A stretch of 40,451 nucleotides of DNA, taken from JAIQFR01 sp041494445. GTDB taxonomy: Bacteria > Acidobacteriota > Polarisedimenticolia > Polarisedimenticolales > JAIQFR01. Location: contig JBGQAU010000020.1 in the NCBI GenBank assembly GCA_041494445.1, positions 1 through 40,451 on the forward strand, read 5' to 3'. Made by a program: the position numbers and the translations under genes. Within the stretch, counting starts at the first letter, position 1; every line of letters starts with the position of its first letter. Of this stretch, positions 7,987-16,661 are shown one piece after another. Below the pieces are notes generated by a model that worked only from the letters and a program-made list of their open reading frames with translations, was not told where the DNA came from and did no database searches.

Positions 7987-8307
7987 TTACTTCGCGGGAC
8001 CCAGCGTCTTGATGTACTCGGCCAGGGCCTTGATCTCCTCGGGCTTCAGCTTGTCCTTGTAGGACAACATCTTTCCCCTGCCGTTCGTGATGGTCTGAGT
8101 GATCGCCTCGGCAGTGTTGGCCACCTGCCACTTCGTGTCGTTGAAGTTGCCGGCGCCCTTGGCTATCGGCTTCGCGACGCCGTCCTTCCCGTGGCACATG
8201 GCGCATTTCTTCTCGAACATCTCCTTGCCACCCTCGGCTGCAACCACCGAGACCATGACGAGGACGGCCAGCGCCGCGAACACCACGAACGAAACCGATC
8301 TCCTCAT
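7987..8307 (-). CDS. small periplasmic class I cytochrome c
   Basis: The ATG at 8307 lies 5 bases after GGAGGAG; an in-frame ATG 17 codons earlier has no ribosome site. The 106-residue precursor has a cleavable signal (residues 1 to about 24, MRRSVSFVVFAALAVLVM onwards) and a single haem site CAMCH near residue 34 in the context KEMFEKKCAMCHGKDG. The C-terminal part (MLSYKDKLKPEEIKALAEYIKTL) supplies the axial methionine and the last helix of the class I fold. It would be a soluble electron carrier, possibly the partner of the pentahaem cytochrome complex or of an oxidase elsewhere. It lies 224 bases upstream of the sensor kinase on the same strand. Confidence 0.93.
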   Translation of the reverse strand: MRRSVSFVVFAALAVLVMVSVVAAEGGKEMFEKKCAMCHGKDGVAKPIAKGAGNFNDTKWQVANTAEAITQTITNGRGKMLSYKDKLKPEEIKALAEYIKTLGPAK

Positions 8308-8330
8308 GCCTTCTCCTCCTCGCAGTCCGC

Positions 8331-8342
8331 AAGCCCGGGCTT
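8331..8342. repeat. 12-bp perfect palindrome upstream of the cytochrome c gene
   Basis: AAGCCCGGGCTT is a perfect 12-bp palindrome 24 bases upstream of the cytochrome start at 8307. It may be an operator or a leader stem; chance cannot be excluded in GC-rich DNA. Confidence 0.3.
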
Positions 8343-8430
8343 TGCTAACGAAACACATTTCATCTTAACCCAGGCCGGGGCTGTGGGCGAGGGCGACGGT
8401 CGGCTCGTCTTCCTCGGCGCTCCGTGAGCG

Positions 8431-11400
8431 CTACCGCCTCGACCGGCCCAGCGCGGCGAGCAGCCCCGCGCCTTCCCCCCGGCGCCGCGCGTTCCACTCG
8501 AGCGCGTCGTCGAGCACGCTGTACGCCGCGGGCACGACGAAGAGCGTGAGCAGCGTCGAGACGGCCATGCCGCCGACCAGCGCCAGCGCCATCGGCCTCT
8601 GGACTTCCGCTCCCGGGCCGATGGCCAGCGCCGGCGGGAGCGCGCCGGCGATGGTCGCGACCGACGTCATGAGAATCGGCCTCAGGCGGATCGGGCAAGC
8701 CTGGAGCAGCGCGCGGCGCCGCTCGACGCCGCGCTCCCGGATCTGGTTGGTGAAGTCCACCAGCATGATCGAGTTCTTCTTCGCGATCCCCATCAGGAGG
8801 ATCAGCCCCAGCATGCTGTAGACGTTGAGGCTCTGGCCGGCGATCCAGAGGGCGATGAGCGCCCCGCTGATGCTGAAGGGGAGCGCGAGCAGGACCGTGA
8901 ACGGGTGCGAGAAGGCGTTGAACTGCGACGCCAGGACCATGTAGGCGACCGCGAGGCCGAGGGCGAACGCGAACCAGAGCGACTGGAACGACTCGCGGTA
9001 GGCGCGCGTGCTCCCCGAGAGCACCGCGCGGTAGCCGTCGGGCAGGACCTTACGCGCGACGGAGAGCGAGCGGTTCACCGCCTCTTCCTGCGAGGCGCCC
9101 GCCGCCATGTTCGCGAAGATGGTGATCGCCCGCTCCCGGTCGCGGCGCGTGATCGTCTGCAGCGTCGGCTCCTGGTCGAGGCGAATCAGGTCCCCGAGGC
9201 GCACGAGCCCGCCGCCGGCGGTCCGCACGAGGAGGCGCGAGATGTCCTCGGGCCGGTCCCGTTGCGGTGCCAGGAGCCGGGCGCGGATGTCGAAGCGGCG
9301 CCCCTTGTCCTTGAACCTGCCGACGCGCATTCCGCCGATCGCCGCGTTGACCGTCTCGCCGATCGTGGCCATGCTCACGCCGAGGTCCGCGGCCCTGTTG
9401 CGGTCGGGGACGACCTGCACCTCGGGCATTCCCACCTGGTAATCGCTGTCCACGTCGGTGACGAGCCCGGACTGACGCATCTGCTCCATGATCTCTCGCG
9501 CGGCGCCCGCGAGCCGGTTCCAGTCCGGACCGCGGATGTTGAACTCGATCGGGAATCCCCCTCCCCGCGACGGGCTGAATCCGCCCAGGGAGATGTCTTG
9601 GAGCACGACGCGCCCGCCGGGGATCGAGTTCGCGTAGTTCCGGACGACGCCCATGAACTCGGTCTGCGTCAGGGGCCGCCCGAGCTTCGGGTCGCGCGGC
9701 CGGTCGCGCGGGTCCTTCATGTTCACGAACGCGTTGCCGGTGTTGACGTCGCTGCCGCCGGAGCCGCCGATCGCGCCGGAGAAGAGCGTCACCTCGGGCC
9801 GCGAGATCAGGAACTTCTCGACCTGGCTGAAGTAGCGGTCCGTCGCGTCGAGGCTCGAGCCGACCGGTGTCGTGAAGCGGAGGGTGAACCGGCTCATGTC
9901 CTGGCTGGGGACGAACTCCTGCGGCAGCACCCGGATGATGAAGAGCGACAGCGCGAAGAAGACGCAGGCTCCCAGGAGGACCCACGACCTGTGACGGAGC
10001 GCCGGCTCGAGCGCCTCGAGGTAGGTCGCCGACAGGCGCTTGAACAGGGCGTCCATCGCGCGACCGAGCCGGCCGCGGTGCTCCACCTCGAGGAAGCGCG
10101 AGCAGCGCATCGGGGCCAGCGTCAGCGCCTCGAGCAGCGACAGCAGCACGGCCACCGAGATCGTGACCCCGAACTGGAAGAAGAACTTGCCGATGATCCC
10201 CTTCATGAAGGCCACCGGCAGGAAGATCGCCACGATGGCCAGGGTCGTGGCCGCGGCCGCGAAGGTGATCTCGCGCGCGCCGACCGACGCGGCCTTGACC
10301 TTTCCCTCGCCCATCTCGCGGTGCCGGTAGATGTTCTCCAGCACCATGATCGCGTCGTCCACCACGATACCGACCACGAGTGTCAGGCCGAGAACGGTGT
10401 AGGTGTTGAGCGTGAAGCCGAGGAAGTAGATGACGATGAACGTCCCCAGGATCGACGTCGGGATCGCCAGCAGGATGTTGACGGTGGTGGACCAGGATCC
10501 CAGGAACAGCCAGCACACGAATCCCGTCAGAAGCGCGGCCAGCATCAGCGTGAACAGGATCTCGCGGATGCTTCGCTCGATGAACGTCGTCGTGTCCCAG
10601 TTGACCTCGAGGCGCAGCCCCTCGGGCATCTGCTTCCTCATCAGCTCCATCTTCGCCTTGACGTCCCGGCCGACCTGGACCGCGTTCGCGCCGCGCAACT
10701 TCGTGATGCCGAAGCCGACGGCGGGCTCGCCCATGGCGCGCCCGACCCGCCGCCGGTCCTCGAGCCCGTCCTCGACGACCGCCACGTCCTTGAGCCGCAC
10801 CGGCGCGCCGCTCCGGTATTCGACCACCAGCTCGCGAAACGAGGCGACGTCGATCGCCTCGCCCTGCGCGCGCACGTTCATCTCGCGCTCGGACCCCTCG
10901 ATGCGGCCGGCGGGCACCTCCTGGTGCTCGCGCGCGATGGCGCGATTGACGTCGATGACCGTCAGGCCGTGCGCCTCGAGCCGCGGCGCGTCGTACCAGA
11001 CCCTCACCGCGCGGTCGCGGAACCCCATGACGTGGATGTCGCCCACCCCCTCGATCGTCTGGAGCTGCGGGCGGATCACGTTCCGGACGTAGTCCGCGAG
11101 GAACGTCGGGGGACGGTCGCCCGAGAGAGAGAGCCGGATGATCGGCTGGTCCTCGGGGTTGGTCTTGGTGATCGTCGGCGGGTCGATCTCGCGCGGAAGG
11201 TGGCGGGCGGCCTCCGAGACCTTCGTCTGGACGTCCTGCAGCGCGGCGTCGATGTTGCGGCCGAGGTCGAACTCGATCGTGATGCTGGCCTGCCCCTGGC
11301 GCGCGGTGGAGGAGATCTGCTGGATCCCCTCGACGGTGGTCACCGCGTCCTCGAGGACGTCCACGACGTCCGTCTCCATGATCTCAGGGGACGCGCCCTC

Positions 11401-11640
11401 CCACGAGACGGACACGCTCACGATCGGGAAGTCCACGTCCGGGTTCTGGCTGATCCCGAGGCCCCGGAAGACGTCGCCGAAGCCGGTGTAGCAGATCACG
11501 CCGAAACCGATCAGCGCGAACATCAGGACCCAGGCGAAGACGTGGTTGCGGATCGAGATATCCGCCAGCGTCATTCCGGTGGCGATCGTCTTCGGATCCT
11601 CGGCCGGCTCGGGAGCGCGGCCGTTTCTCGTCTCGGTCAT
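8431..11640 (-). CDS. RND-family multidrug efflux inner-membrane pump (HAE1/AcrB type)
   Basis: The start at 11640 overlaps the adaptor stop (ATGA); a longer in-frame extension runs into the adaptor gene and is not coding. The 1069-residue product is full length for AcrB-like trimers. It has an N-terminal membrane helix (HVFAWVLMFALIGFGVICY), two porter and docking regions, and the RND proton-relay motif VVGIVVDDAIMVLENIYRHR with adjacent Asp residues in TM4, which points to the HAE1 drug class and not to the metal (HME) class. A second conserved block, MGIAKKNSIMLVDFTNQIRERG, marks TM10-11. It would export hydrophobic compounds from the periplasm with the adaptor upstream and an outer-membrane channel encoded elsewhere. 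Confidence 0.95.
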   Translation of the reverse strand: MTETRNGRAPEPAEDPKTIATGMTLADISIRNHVFAWVLMFALIGFGVICYTGFGDVFRGLGISQNPDVDFPIVSVSVSWEGASPEIMETDVVDVLEDAVTTVEGIQQISSTARQGQASITIEFDLGRNIDAALQDVQTKVSEAARHLPREIDPPTITKTNPEDQPIIRLSLSGDRPPTFLADYVRNVIRPQLQTIEGVGDIHVMGFRDRAVRVWYDAPRLEAHGLTVIDVNRAIAREHQEVPAGRIEGSEREMNVRAQGEAIDVASFRELVVEYRSGAPVRLKDVAVVEDGLEDRRRVGRAMGEPAVGFGITKLRGANAVQVGRDVKAKMELMRKQMPEGLRLEVNWDTTTFIERSIREILFTLMLAALLTGFVCWLFLGSWSTTVNILLAIPTSILGTFIVIYFLGFTLNTYTVLGLTLVVGIVVDDAIMVLENIYRHREMGEGKVKAASVGAREITFAAAATTLAIVAIFLPVAFMKGIIGKFFFQFGVTISVAVLLSLLEALTLAPMRCSRFLEVEHRGRLGRAMDALFKRLSATYLEALEPALRHRSWVLLGACVFFALSLFIIRVLPQEFVPSQDMSRFTLRFTTPVGSSLDATDRYFSQVEKFLISRPEVTLFSGAIGGSGGSDVNTGNAFVNMKDPRDRPRDPKLGRPLTQTEFMGVVRNYANSIPGGRVVLQDISLGGFSPSRGGGFPIEFNIRGPDWNRLAGAAREIMEQMRQSGLVTDVDSDYQVGMPEVQVVPDRNRAADLGVSMATIGETVNAAIGGMRVGRFKDKGRRFDIRARLLAPQRDRPEDISRLLVRTAGGGLVRLGDLIRLDQEPTLQTITRRDRERAITIFANMAAGASQEEAVNRSLSVARKVLPDGYRAVLSGSTRAYRESFQSLWFAFALGLAVAYMVLASQFNAFSHPFTVLLALPFSISGALIALWIAGQSLNVYSMLGLILLMGIAKKNSIMLVDFTNQIRERGVERRRALLQACPIRLRPILMTSVATIAGALPPALAIGPGAEVQRPMALALVGGMAVSTLLTLFVVPAAYSVLDDALEWNARRRGEGAGLLAALGRSRR

Positions 11641-12758
11641 TTCCGCTCCGCCGCATCCGTTCGGGACGGCGTGGCACCCACCGCCTCGACGGCGACTCCG
11701 TCGGCCAGGCGGTCCGAGCCCTCCGTCACGATCACCTCGCCGGCCTTGAGGCCCGACACGATCTCGACCGACCCGTCCCCGGTCCTGAGGCCGATCTGCA
11801 CCGGCTTCTGGCGGGCCTTGCCGCCGTCCACCACGTAGGCCACGAAACCGCGCTCGCTGGCCTGCACCGCCCCCTCCGGAACGACCACCGCGCCCCTGTG
11901 GGCTTCGGTCTCGAGGGCGACCTCCGCGAAAAAGCCCGGCTTCAGCACGCCGGGGTTCCGCACCCACGCCAGGACCTCGACCTGCCGCGTCGCCGTGTCG
12001 GCGACGTCCCCGACGTGGTAGACCTGCGCGGCGAACTCCCTGTTCCCCAGGGACGCGACGCGGAACGACACCGTCTGCCCCTCGCTCGCCTTGAGCGACT
12101 CGCTCTCGGAGACCTTGAAGCGCAGGCGGAGGCGGCCGATGTCCACGAGCGTCGCGAGGATGGTCCCGGCCTGCACGAACTGCCCGGTGTCCACGCTGCG
12201 CGTGTTGACGACTCCGGCGCGCGGCGGGCGCACGTCGGAGCGCTTCTGGTTCTGCAGCGCGATGTCCATCGCCGCCTTCGCCGCCGCGGTGTCCGCCGCC
12301 AGTCTCTCGGTCTCCTGGCGGACACGGTTCAGCTCCTCGGCGGCCACGAGCTGGTCCTTCTCCAGCGCCTCGCGGCGCTTCATGTCGGATTCCGCCCGAC
12401 GCCAGTCGGCCAGCGACCGGCGGTACGCGGCCTCCGCGCGCGCCGCTTCCAGGCGGTACCGCTCGGGGTCGATCCGCAGCAGGACGGTCTCCGGCGTCAC
12501 GCGGTCGCCCTCGTGGAAGTGCACCTCCGAGACGGCCCCGCTCACCTCGGCGGTGATCTGCACCAGCTCCTCGGCCTCGAGGGATCCCAGGGCCTGGACC
12601 TTGTAGACCACGTCCCGCGCCGCCACGGGGGCCACACGGACCTTGAGGGCTTTCTCGCCGGTCCGGCCGCTCCTACCCGCGGGGTTCCCGCTGCTCGTGC
12701 ATGCCGCCGCCAGCGCGGCGAGGAGGGCCAGGGACAGCACCCGTCCAGCCTTCTTCAC
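11637..12758 (-). CDS. RND efflux periplasmic adaptor lipoprotein
   Basis: The GTG start at 12758 follows AGGAGGG by 6 bases and gives a clean lipoprotein signal (KKAGRVLSLALLAALAAAC, lipid-modified Cys20); the open frame runs far upstream but has no protein-like sequence there. The 373-residue adaptor has the split lipoyl-like hairpin (VQALGSLEAEELVQITAEVSGAV and PRAGVVNTRSVDTGQFVQAG) around a coiled coil of about 100 residues (YRLEAARAEAAYRRSLADWRR onwards), then the beta-barrel and membrane-proximal domains. It overlaps the pump gene by four bases, so the two are coupled. The HlyD/AcrA family assignment is secure. Confidence 0.93.
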   Translation of the reverse strand: MKKAGRVLSLALLAALAAACTSSGNPAGRSGRTGEKALKVRVAPVAARDVVYKVQALGSLEAEELVQITAEVSGAVSEVHFHEGDRVTPETVLLRIDPERYRLEAARAEAAYRRSLADWRRAESDMKRREALEKDQLVAAEELNRVRQETERLAADTAAAKAAMDIALQNQKRSDVRPPRAGVVNTRSVDTGQFVQAGTILATLVDIGRLRLRFKVSESESLKASEGQTVSFRVASLGNREFAAQVYHVGDVADTATRQVEVLAWVRNPGVLKPGFFAEVALETEAHRGAVVVPEGAVQASERGFVAYVVDGGKARQKPVQIGLRTGDGSVEIVSGLKAGEVIVTEGSDRLADGVAVEAVGATPSRTDAAERK

Positions 12759-13434
12759 TCGAAGCCCTCCTGCGCGGCCCGCGGCGGCGATCGGCGCGAA
12801 CGCCCGGGGCCGTCCGGCCATCGACAGCTCTCTCAAGGGGGAGAACCCGTGGGGCGGCATTGTGTCTCCTCTCGGTGGTTCCCGTCCATCCCCGGAGGTC
12901 CGCGTTGGCAGGGAGCGGGTCGAAGCGACCCAAGATCCAAGCGCAGAAGCCCACTTCCCGCTCGGGTTTCTTCTTGGACAGCCCGACCAGTGGTCCGGGA
13001 GCGGAGGCTCCGACAAGTATGACCGACGTCTTCGGCCGGCCACGAGGTCGCGCGGTCCACCAAATCGAACTTCAGCTCCGGCCGCGTCCCGCTCCGCACC
13101 GCCGCCCCGCACCTGAGCGATCCAACCCTGCCCGTCGGAGGGACCCCGTTCTACAATCTCGTCCGCGCTCTGCCCCCCAACGCCGGAAGCTGGGGCTGGA
13201 ACTCCGCGGGCGCCGAGAGGACAATCGCCTGCCCGTGACGTCATCCTCCAGGCGGCTTCATGGCGACCGGCTCTCCCACGGTAATCCGGCGACGCTGAGA
13301 ATTCCCGAGAGGATGGCGCCCTTGGAAGTGGAGACGCTCCGGAGCATGATTCCTAGCGGATCGCACTCTGAGCACGGCGAGTACCACAACGCGCTGCGGG
13401 GCCGTCGGGCTCGCCGTGGGCGGACGGGTGGGTC
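12759..13434. other. 676-base stretch without a recognisable gene
   Basis: This gap separates the efflux operon from the thioesterase gene on the same strand. Open frames exist on both strands, but none has a ribosome site, a recognisable motif or protein-like composition. I found no tRNA-like fold and no perfect repeat. It presumably holds the efflux-operon promoter, which I could not place, and may contain decayed coding sequence. Confidence 0.5.
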
Positions 13435-13905
13435 TCAGCTTCCCAGCATCCGTTCGGGCATCTCTACGGCCACGACGCGGCCACGAGCGCAGACTTCGTC
13501 GTTCGCCGACAAGCTGGCGGTCACCGTGACCCTGCGTCCCTTGATCTCCTCGACGCGCGCGCGGACCTCGAGCGGCACGCCGAGCGGCGTCGGGCGAAGG
13601 TAGTCGACCTGAAGCGACGCGGTCAGGAAACGTAGTGACGGCTGAGAGTCCATCGCACGCCCCTGGGCGCGATACGCTGCCGCCGCCGCCGTCCCGGTGC
13701 CGTGGCAGTCGATCAGCGATGCGATCAGACCTCCGTAGACGTAGCCGGGAATCGCCGTGTGGCAACTCCGGGGCTCGAAGGTGCAGACGGTCTCGTCCCC
13801 GTCCCACCGGCTCTTGATCTGGAGCCCCTCGGGGTTGAGGCGGCCGCAGCCGTAACAGTGACTGACGTCGTCCGGGTAGCAGTCCTGGAATGCCTTGCCG
13901 TTCAT
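13435..13905 (-). CDS. hotdog-fold thioesterase (PaaI/DUF4442-like)
   Basis: The 156-residue protein has the N-terminal CYGCGRLNPEGLQIK motif and the central YGGLIASLIDCHGTGTA helix that mark small acyl-CoA thioesterases of the hotdog superfamily; QVDYLRPTP and VTASLSANDEVCARGRVVAVEM are the usual later strands. It would hydrolyse an acyl-CoA or related thioester in the cytoplasm; the substrate is unknown. Its ATG (13905) directly abuts the stop of the PII-like gene, so they form an operon. Four Cys residues near the N-terminus (C9, C17, C20, C48) are unusual in number but CxGCGxxNPxGL itself is a known family feature. Confidence 0.88.
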   Translation of the reverse strand: MNGKAFQDCYPDDVSHCYGCGRLNPEGLQIKSRWDGDETVCTFEPRSCHTAIPGYVYGGLIASLIDCHGTGTAAAAAYRAQGRAMDSQPSLRFLTASLQVDYLRPTPLGVPLEVRARVEEIKGRRVTVTASLSANDEVCARGRVVAVEMPERMLGS

Positions 13906-14196
13906 CTAGATCATCCGTTCCACCGGCAGGACGAGCACGCGGATCCCCTCGTCGGCGGTGCAGGTCTTGGACCACTCCAGGAGCGCTTCCACCAGCTCGT
14001 CCGCCTTACCCGCCTCGACGGCGGTGAGAATCGTCGCGGAGGTCCCAGGATAGGCTCGGGTGCCCAGGTGCCGTCCGGTCGCGCCGGCGCCGAGGGCCTC
14101 GGGAATCTCGGTAAACCCTTGGACACCGTGGGTCTCCACGAGCCGGCGCACCTCGTCGATCCTCGCCCCGGAGCAGAAGATCACCAGAAGTTTCAC
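13906..14196 (-). CDS. small PII-like (ferredoxin-fold) regulator
   Basis: The GTG at 14196 follows GGAGGA by 6 bases; the open frame extends upstream without support. The 96-residue product begins KLLVIFCSGARIDEVRRLVETHGVQGFTEIPEALGAG and ends ADEGIRVLVLPVERMI. This layout (beta-alpha-beta with a TILTAVEAGKADELVEAL helix) resembles the PII/CutA-like superfamily, including DUF3240-type small proteins often found near RND metal pumps. It lacks the long T-loop with the uridylylated Tyr of GlnB. A role in metal or small-ligand sensing is inference. It is coupled to the thioesterase downstream. Confidence 0.65.
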   Translation of the reverse strand: MKLLVIFCSGARIDEVRRLVETHGVQGFTEIPEALGAGATGRHLGTRAYPGTSATILTAVEAGKADELVEALLEWSKTCTADEGIRVLVLPVERMI

Positions 14197-14337
14197 GGCC
14201 GTTCCTCCACACGCGGCGGGACTGCTGCCGCGTCGACCCATGCCGCCCGCCCCCCATTGCAAGGATGCAATCCTCGGGAGGCCGGATACGCGACTGTTCT
14301 CGGCCTGCGTCGCGACGTCCATCCGCGCCCCTGCCAG

Positions 14338-15519
14338 CTACCGCTCCTCGAGCGCCTGCCGCAGATCCTCGATGAGGTCGCGGACGTCTTCGATGCCTAC
14401 GGAATACCGCACGAGACCGTCCGTGATCCCGGCGGCCTCCCGTTCACCTTTCGGGACTCCGGTATGAGTCATCGAGGCGGGATGCTCGATCAGCGACTCG
14501 ACGCCTCCCAGGGACACCGCCAGGAGCGCGAGCTTGACCCGGTCCATGAGCCGCTTGCCGGCCTCGAACCCGCCGACCAGTTCGAAGCTGATGATGGCGC
14601 CGGGGCCGCTCATCTGCTCGCGCGCCAGGGCGTGCTGGGGGTGCGACGGCAGGCCGGGGTAACGGACCCATCGAACGTCGTCGCGCCGCTCGAGCCATCG
14701 CGCGATTTCCAGGGCGCTGGCCTGCGCCCGCTCGATGCGAACCGCGAGCGTCTTGATCCCGCGGTGCACGAGGAAGGCCTGGTGCGGGTCCATGTTGCAG
14801 CCGCTGAGAATCATCATCTCGCGCAGGCGCCGGTGGACGGTGTCCGTGCGCGCGATCAGCACCCCGCCCACGACGTCCGCATGGCCGTTGATGAATTTCG
14901 TCACGGAGTGCAAGACGACGTCGGCGCCCAGCGCGATCGGCTTCTGGAGGAACGGAGAGGCGAAGGTGCTGTCCACCACGAGCATCGCGCCGCGCTCGTG
15001 GGCCAGGGCGGCGATGGCCTTGAGGTCGGTGATCTGCATCAGCGGGTTCGACGGGGTCTCGACGTAGATCATCTTCGTTTCCGGCCGGAGTGCCTTGCGC
15101 ACGAGGCCGAGGTCCGACGTGTCCACGTAGCTGGCCGAGACGCCGAACCTCGAGAGGTGTTTCTCCATCAAGGTGCGCGTGGGTCCGTAGACCGACGCCG
15201 TGCTCACAACGTGATCGCCGCTCCGGAGAAGGGCGAGGTACGCGGTCGTGACTGCGGCCATGCCGGAGCTGGTCGCAACGGCGCCTGCGCCTTCCTCGAT
15301 CTCGGCGACGCAGTTCTCGAGCGCGCGGATCGTCGGGTTCCCGAGTCGCGTGTAAATGAACCCGTCCGACCGACCCGCGAAGCGATCGGCGCCGTCCTCC
15401 GCGCTGTCGAAGCGGAACGTGGAGGTCTGGTAGATGGGCGTCACCGCGCTCCCGTACGCGTCCTCGGGGGCGCCGGCGTGCACCAGCTTCGAGCTGAATC
15501 CCAGCTGCTTCGTGTTCAT
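14338..15519 (-). CDS. PLP-dependent trans-sulfuration enzyme (cystathionine gamma-synthase/lyase or methionine gamma-lyase family)
   Basis: The 393-residue protein begins MNTKQLGFSSKLVHAGA after a GAGGATG site; the open frame upstream of this ATG covers the NifX-like gene and is spurious. It has the family landmarks TPIYQTSTF, YTRLGNPT, ATSSGMAAVTTAYLALL, YVETPSNPL, and the PLP lysine in SVTKFINGHADVVGG (near residue 205), plus SLGGVESLIEHPASMTH at the C-terminus. It would act on cysteine, homocysteine, cystathionine or methionine with gamma- or beta-elimination. The family cannot be divided by eye into synthase and lyase. Its position between a NifX-like gene and the PII-like gene gives no firm pathway; sulfur supply for metal-stress thiols is a reasonable inference. 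Confidence 0.9.
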   Translation of the reverse strand: MNTKQLGFSSKLVHAGAPEDAYGSAVTPIYQTSTFRFDSAEDGADRFAGRSDGFIYTRLGNPTIRALENCVAEIEEGAGAVATSSGMAAVTTAYLALLRSGDHVVSTASVYGPTRTLMEKHLSRFGVSASYVDTSDLGLVRKALRPETKMIYVETPSNPLMQITDLKAIAALAHERGAMLVVDSTFASPFLQKPIALGADVVLHSVTKFINGHADVVGGVLIARTDTVHRRLREMMILSGCNMDPHQAFLVHRGIKTLAVRIERAQASALEIARWLERRDDVRWVRYPGLPSHPQHALAREQMSGPGAIISFELVGGFEAGKRLMDRVKLALLAVSLGGVESLIEHPASMTHTGVPKGEREAAGITDGLVRYSVGIEDVRDLIEDLRQALEER

Positions 15520-15587
15520 CGTTGCTTCATCCTCTGGCGAAGCGGTCGGACTTCCGACGGGTACCCATCGACCCCTCCTCCGCCGCG

Positions 15588-15959
15588 CTACCGCTGGCCG
15601 TGGCCGTGGTGCGCGCAGGCCATGTCCGGCGACATCGTCTTCAGCGAGCCGGCCCTGAACGCGGCCACCGTGTCCTCGACAGTCGCGTGCTCGGATCGGA
15701 AGACACGGACGCCCGCGGCGCCGAGCTTCGCGAGCGCGCCCATCCCGATGCCGCCGACCACCATCCCGTCGATGCTCTCGCCGGCAAGGGAGGCGAGCGG
15801 CATGCACATGCCGTGGCCGTGATGGGCGTTGCGGTTCGGGACCGCCCGGCAGGCGCCGCTGTCGGTGTCCACGATCATGAACAGCGGAGCCGAGCCGAAA
15901 TGCGGACTCACCGGGCTCGCGGCCCCGTTGTCTTCCGTGACGGGAATGCAGATGTTCAT
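15588..15959 (-). CDS. NifX/NifB-type dinitrogenase iron-molybdenum cofactor-binding fold protein
   Basis: The 123-residue protein starts MNICIPVTEDNGAASPVSPHFGSAPLFMIVDTDSG and continues through GMVVGGIGMGALAKLGAAGVRVFR, the Nif11/NifX-like ribonuclease-H-type fold (Pfam Nitro_FeMo-Co). Most such stand-alone proteins are unrelated to nitrogen fixation. It has a His-rich segment (NAHHGHGMCM) and a His-rich tail (CAHHGHGQR) that could bind a metal or iron-sulfur unit. An AGGAGA site precedes the ATG. It follows a DUF134 regulator, which is its common partner, so the pair is a conserved functional unit of unknown role. Confidence 0.9.
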   Translation of the reverse strand: MNICIPVTEDNGAASPVSPHFGSAPLFMIVDTDSGACRAVPNRNAHHGHGMCMPLASLAGESIDGMVVGGIGMGALAKLGAAGVRVFRSEHATVEDTVAAFRAGSLKTMSPDMACAHHGHGQR

Positions 15960-16038
15960 CTCGATCTCTCCTTTGCTTGATGTCCCGTGCGTTCACGCCG
16001 TGCGCGCGCCGGGAGGGCCCTCTTCCAACGGGCGGTTC

Positions 16039-16437
16039 TCAACGCGGCCTCCCCGCCGCAGGGGAGCCGAAGCGGCCTCGCCGCGGACACGGACCGCCGC
16101 CGCGGCCCTGCTCGCCCACGTCGTGCAGGCGGCAGCATCGGCGGGCGTCGAGGTGGACGGGACCACCCTCCATCCGGAGAGCTTTCCCGTGCACCAGGGC
16201 GTCGGCGATCTTGCGGCGGGCCGACTCGACGATCCGGCTGAACGTCGGCCTCGACACGCGCATCGTCTCGGCGGCCTTCTCCTGATAGTGGCCCTCGAGG
16301 TCCGCGAGCCGGATCGCCTCGAACTCGTCGAGCGTCATGACGACTTCCTCGAGCTGGTCCACGGGGATGCGGATCGGCTTGAAGATCGAAGCGGCCGGCC
16401 GGCCGGCAACCCGGCGGGGGCAAAAGGGTCGCGGCAC
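16039..16437 (-). CDS. DUF134 family helix-turn-helix regulator
   Basis: The GTG at 16437 is preceded by GGAGGTGGAGAG. The 132-residue protein begins PRPFCPRRVAGRP, continues with IFKPIRIPVDQLEEVVMTLDEFEAIRLADLEGHYQEKAAE and then TMRVSRPTFSRIVESARRKIADALVHGKAL. This is the DUF134 signature: an N-terminal Cys-Pro motif, a sigma-70-region-4-like helix-turn-helix and a C-terminal Cys/His patch (DARRCCRLHD). DUF134 genes usually precede NifX-like genes, as here. It probably represses or activates this operon and may sense metal or redox state through its cysteines. The C-terminal tail after about residue 105 is Gly/Arg-rich and weakly conserved. Confidence 0.88.
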   Translation of the reverse strand: MPRPFCPRRVAGRPAASIFKPIRIPVDQLEEVVMTLDEFEAIRLADLEGHYQEKAAETMRVSRPTFSRIVESARRKIADALVHGKALRMEGGPVHLDARRCCRLHDVGEQGRGGGPCPRRGRFGSPAAGRPR

Positions 16438-16455
16438 CTCTCCACCTCCGTTCCT

Positions 16456-16477
16456 ATTATGGACATACGCTCGTAAT
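16456..16477. promoter_or_regulatory. imperfect dyad between the DUF134 and catalase genes
   Basis: ATTATG (16456-16461) and CGTAAT (16472-16477) form a near-palindrome with a 10-base spacer, 19 bases upstream of the DUF134 start. It may be an autoregulatory operator in the 224-base divergent spacer. The remainder of the spacer is AT-richer near 16588-16603 but no promoter could be placed securely. Confidence 0.25.
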
Positions 16478-16661
16478 CCGCAACCCCTGCGTTTCGGAAC
16501 GGACCGAGACGATCTCGAGGAGTTCGAAGAAAAGGCGTGCCAGGAGGTCCTGCGCGGCCGGAGGCGGCGGTGCTGAAACGCCGTGTTTCTTAATCTTTAC
16601 GATGGCAGATGTCCGTGTCAGGATGGGTTCTAGCATTCGACGACAGGTGAAGGAGGGCACC

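Noticed and set aside
8905..11838. A 977-codon open frame on the plus strand opposite the RND pump.
   Set aside because: It is Arg/Asp/Glu/His-rich, with no motif and no ribosome site, and mirrors the real pump gene; such frames are expected opposite GC-rich genes.
12759..13434. Possible genes in the gap before the efflux operon.
   Set aside because: Several frames are open, but all lack ribosome sites and motifs; reported as a gap with no identified content.
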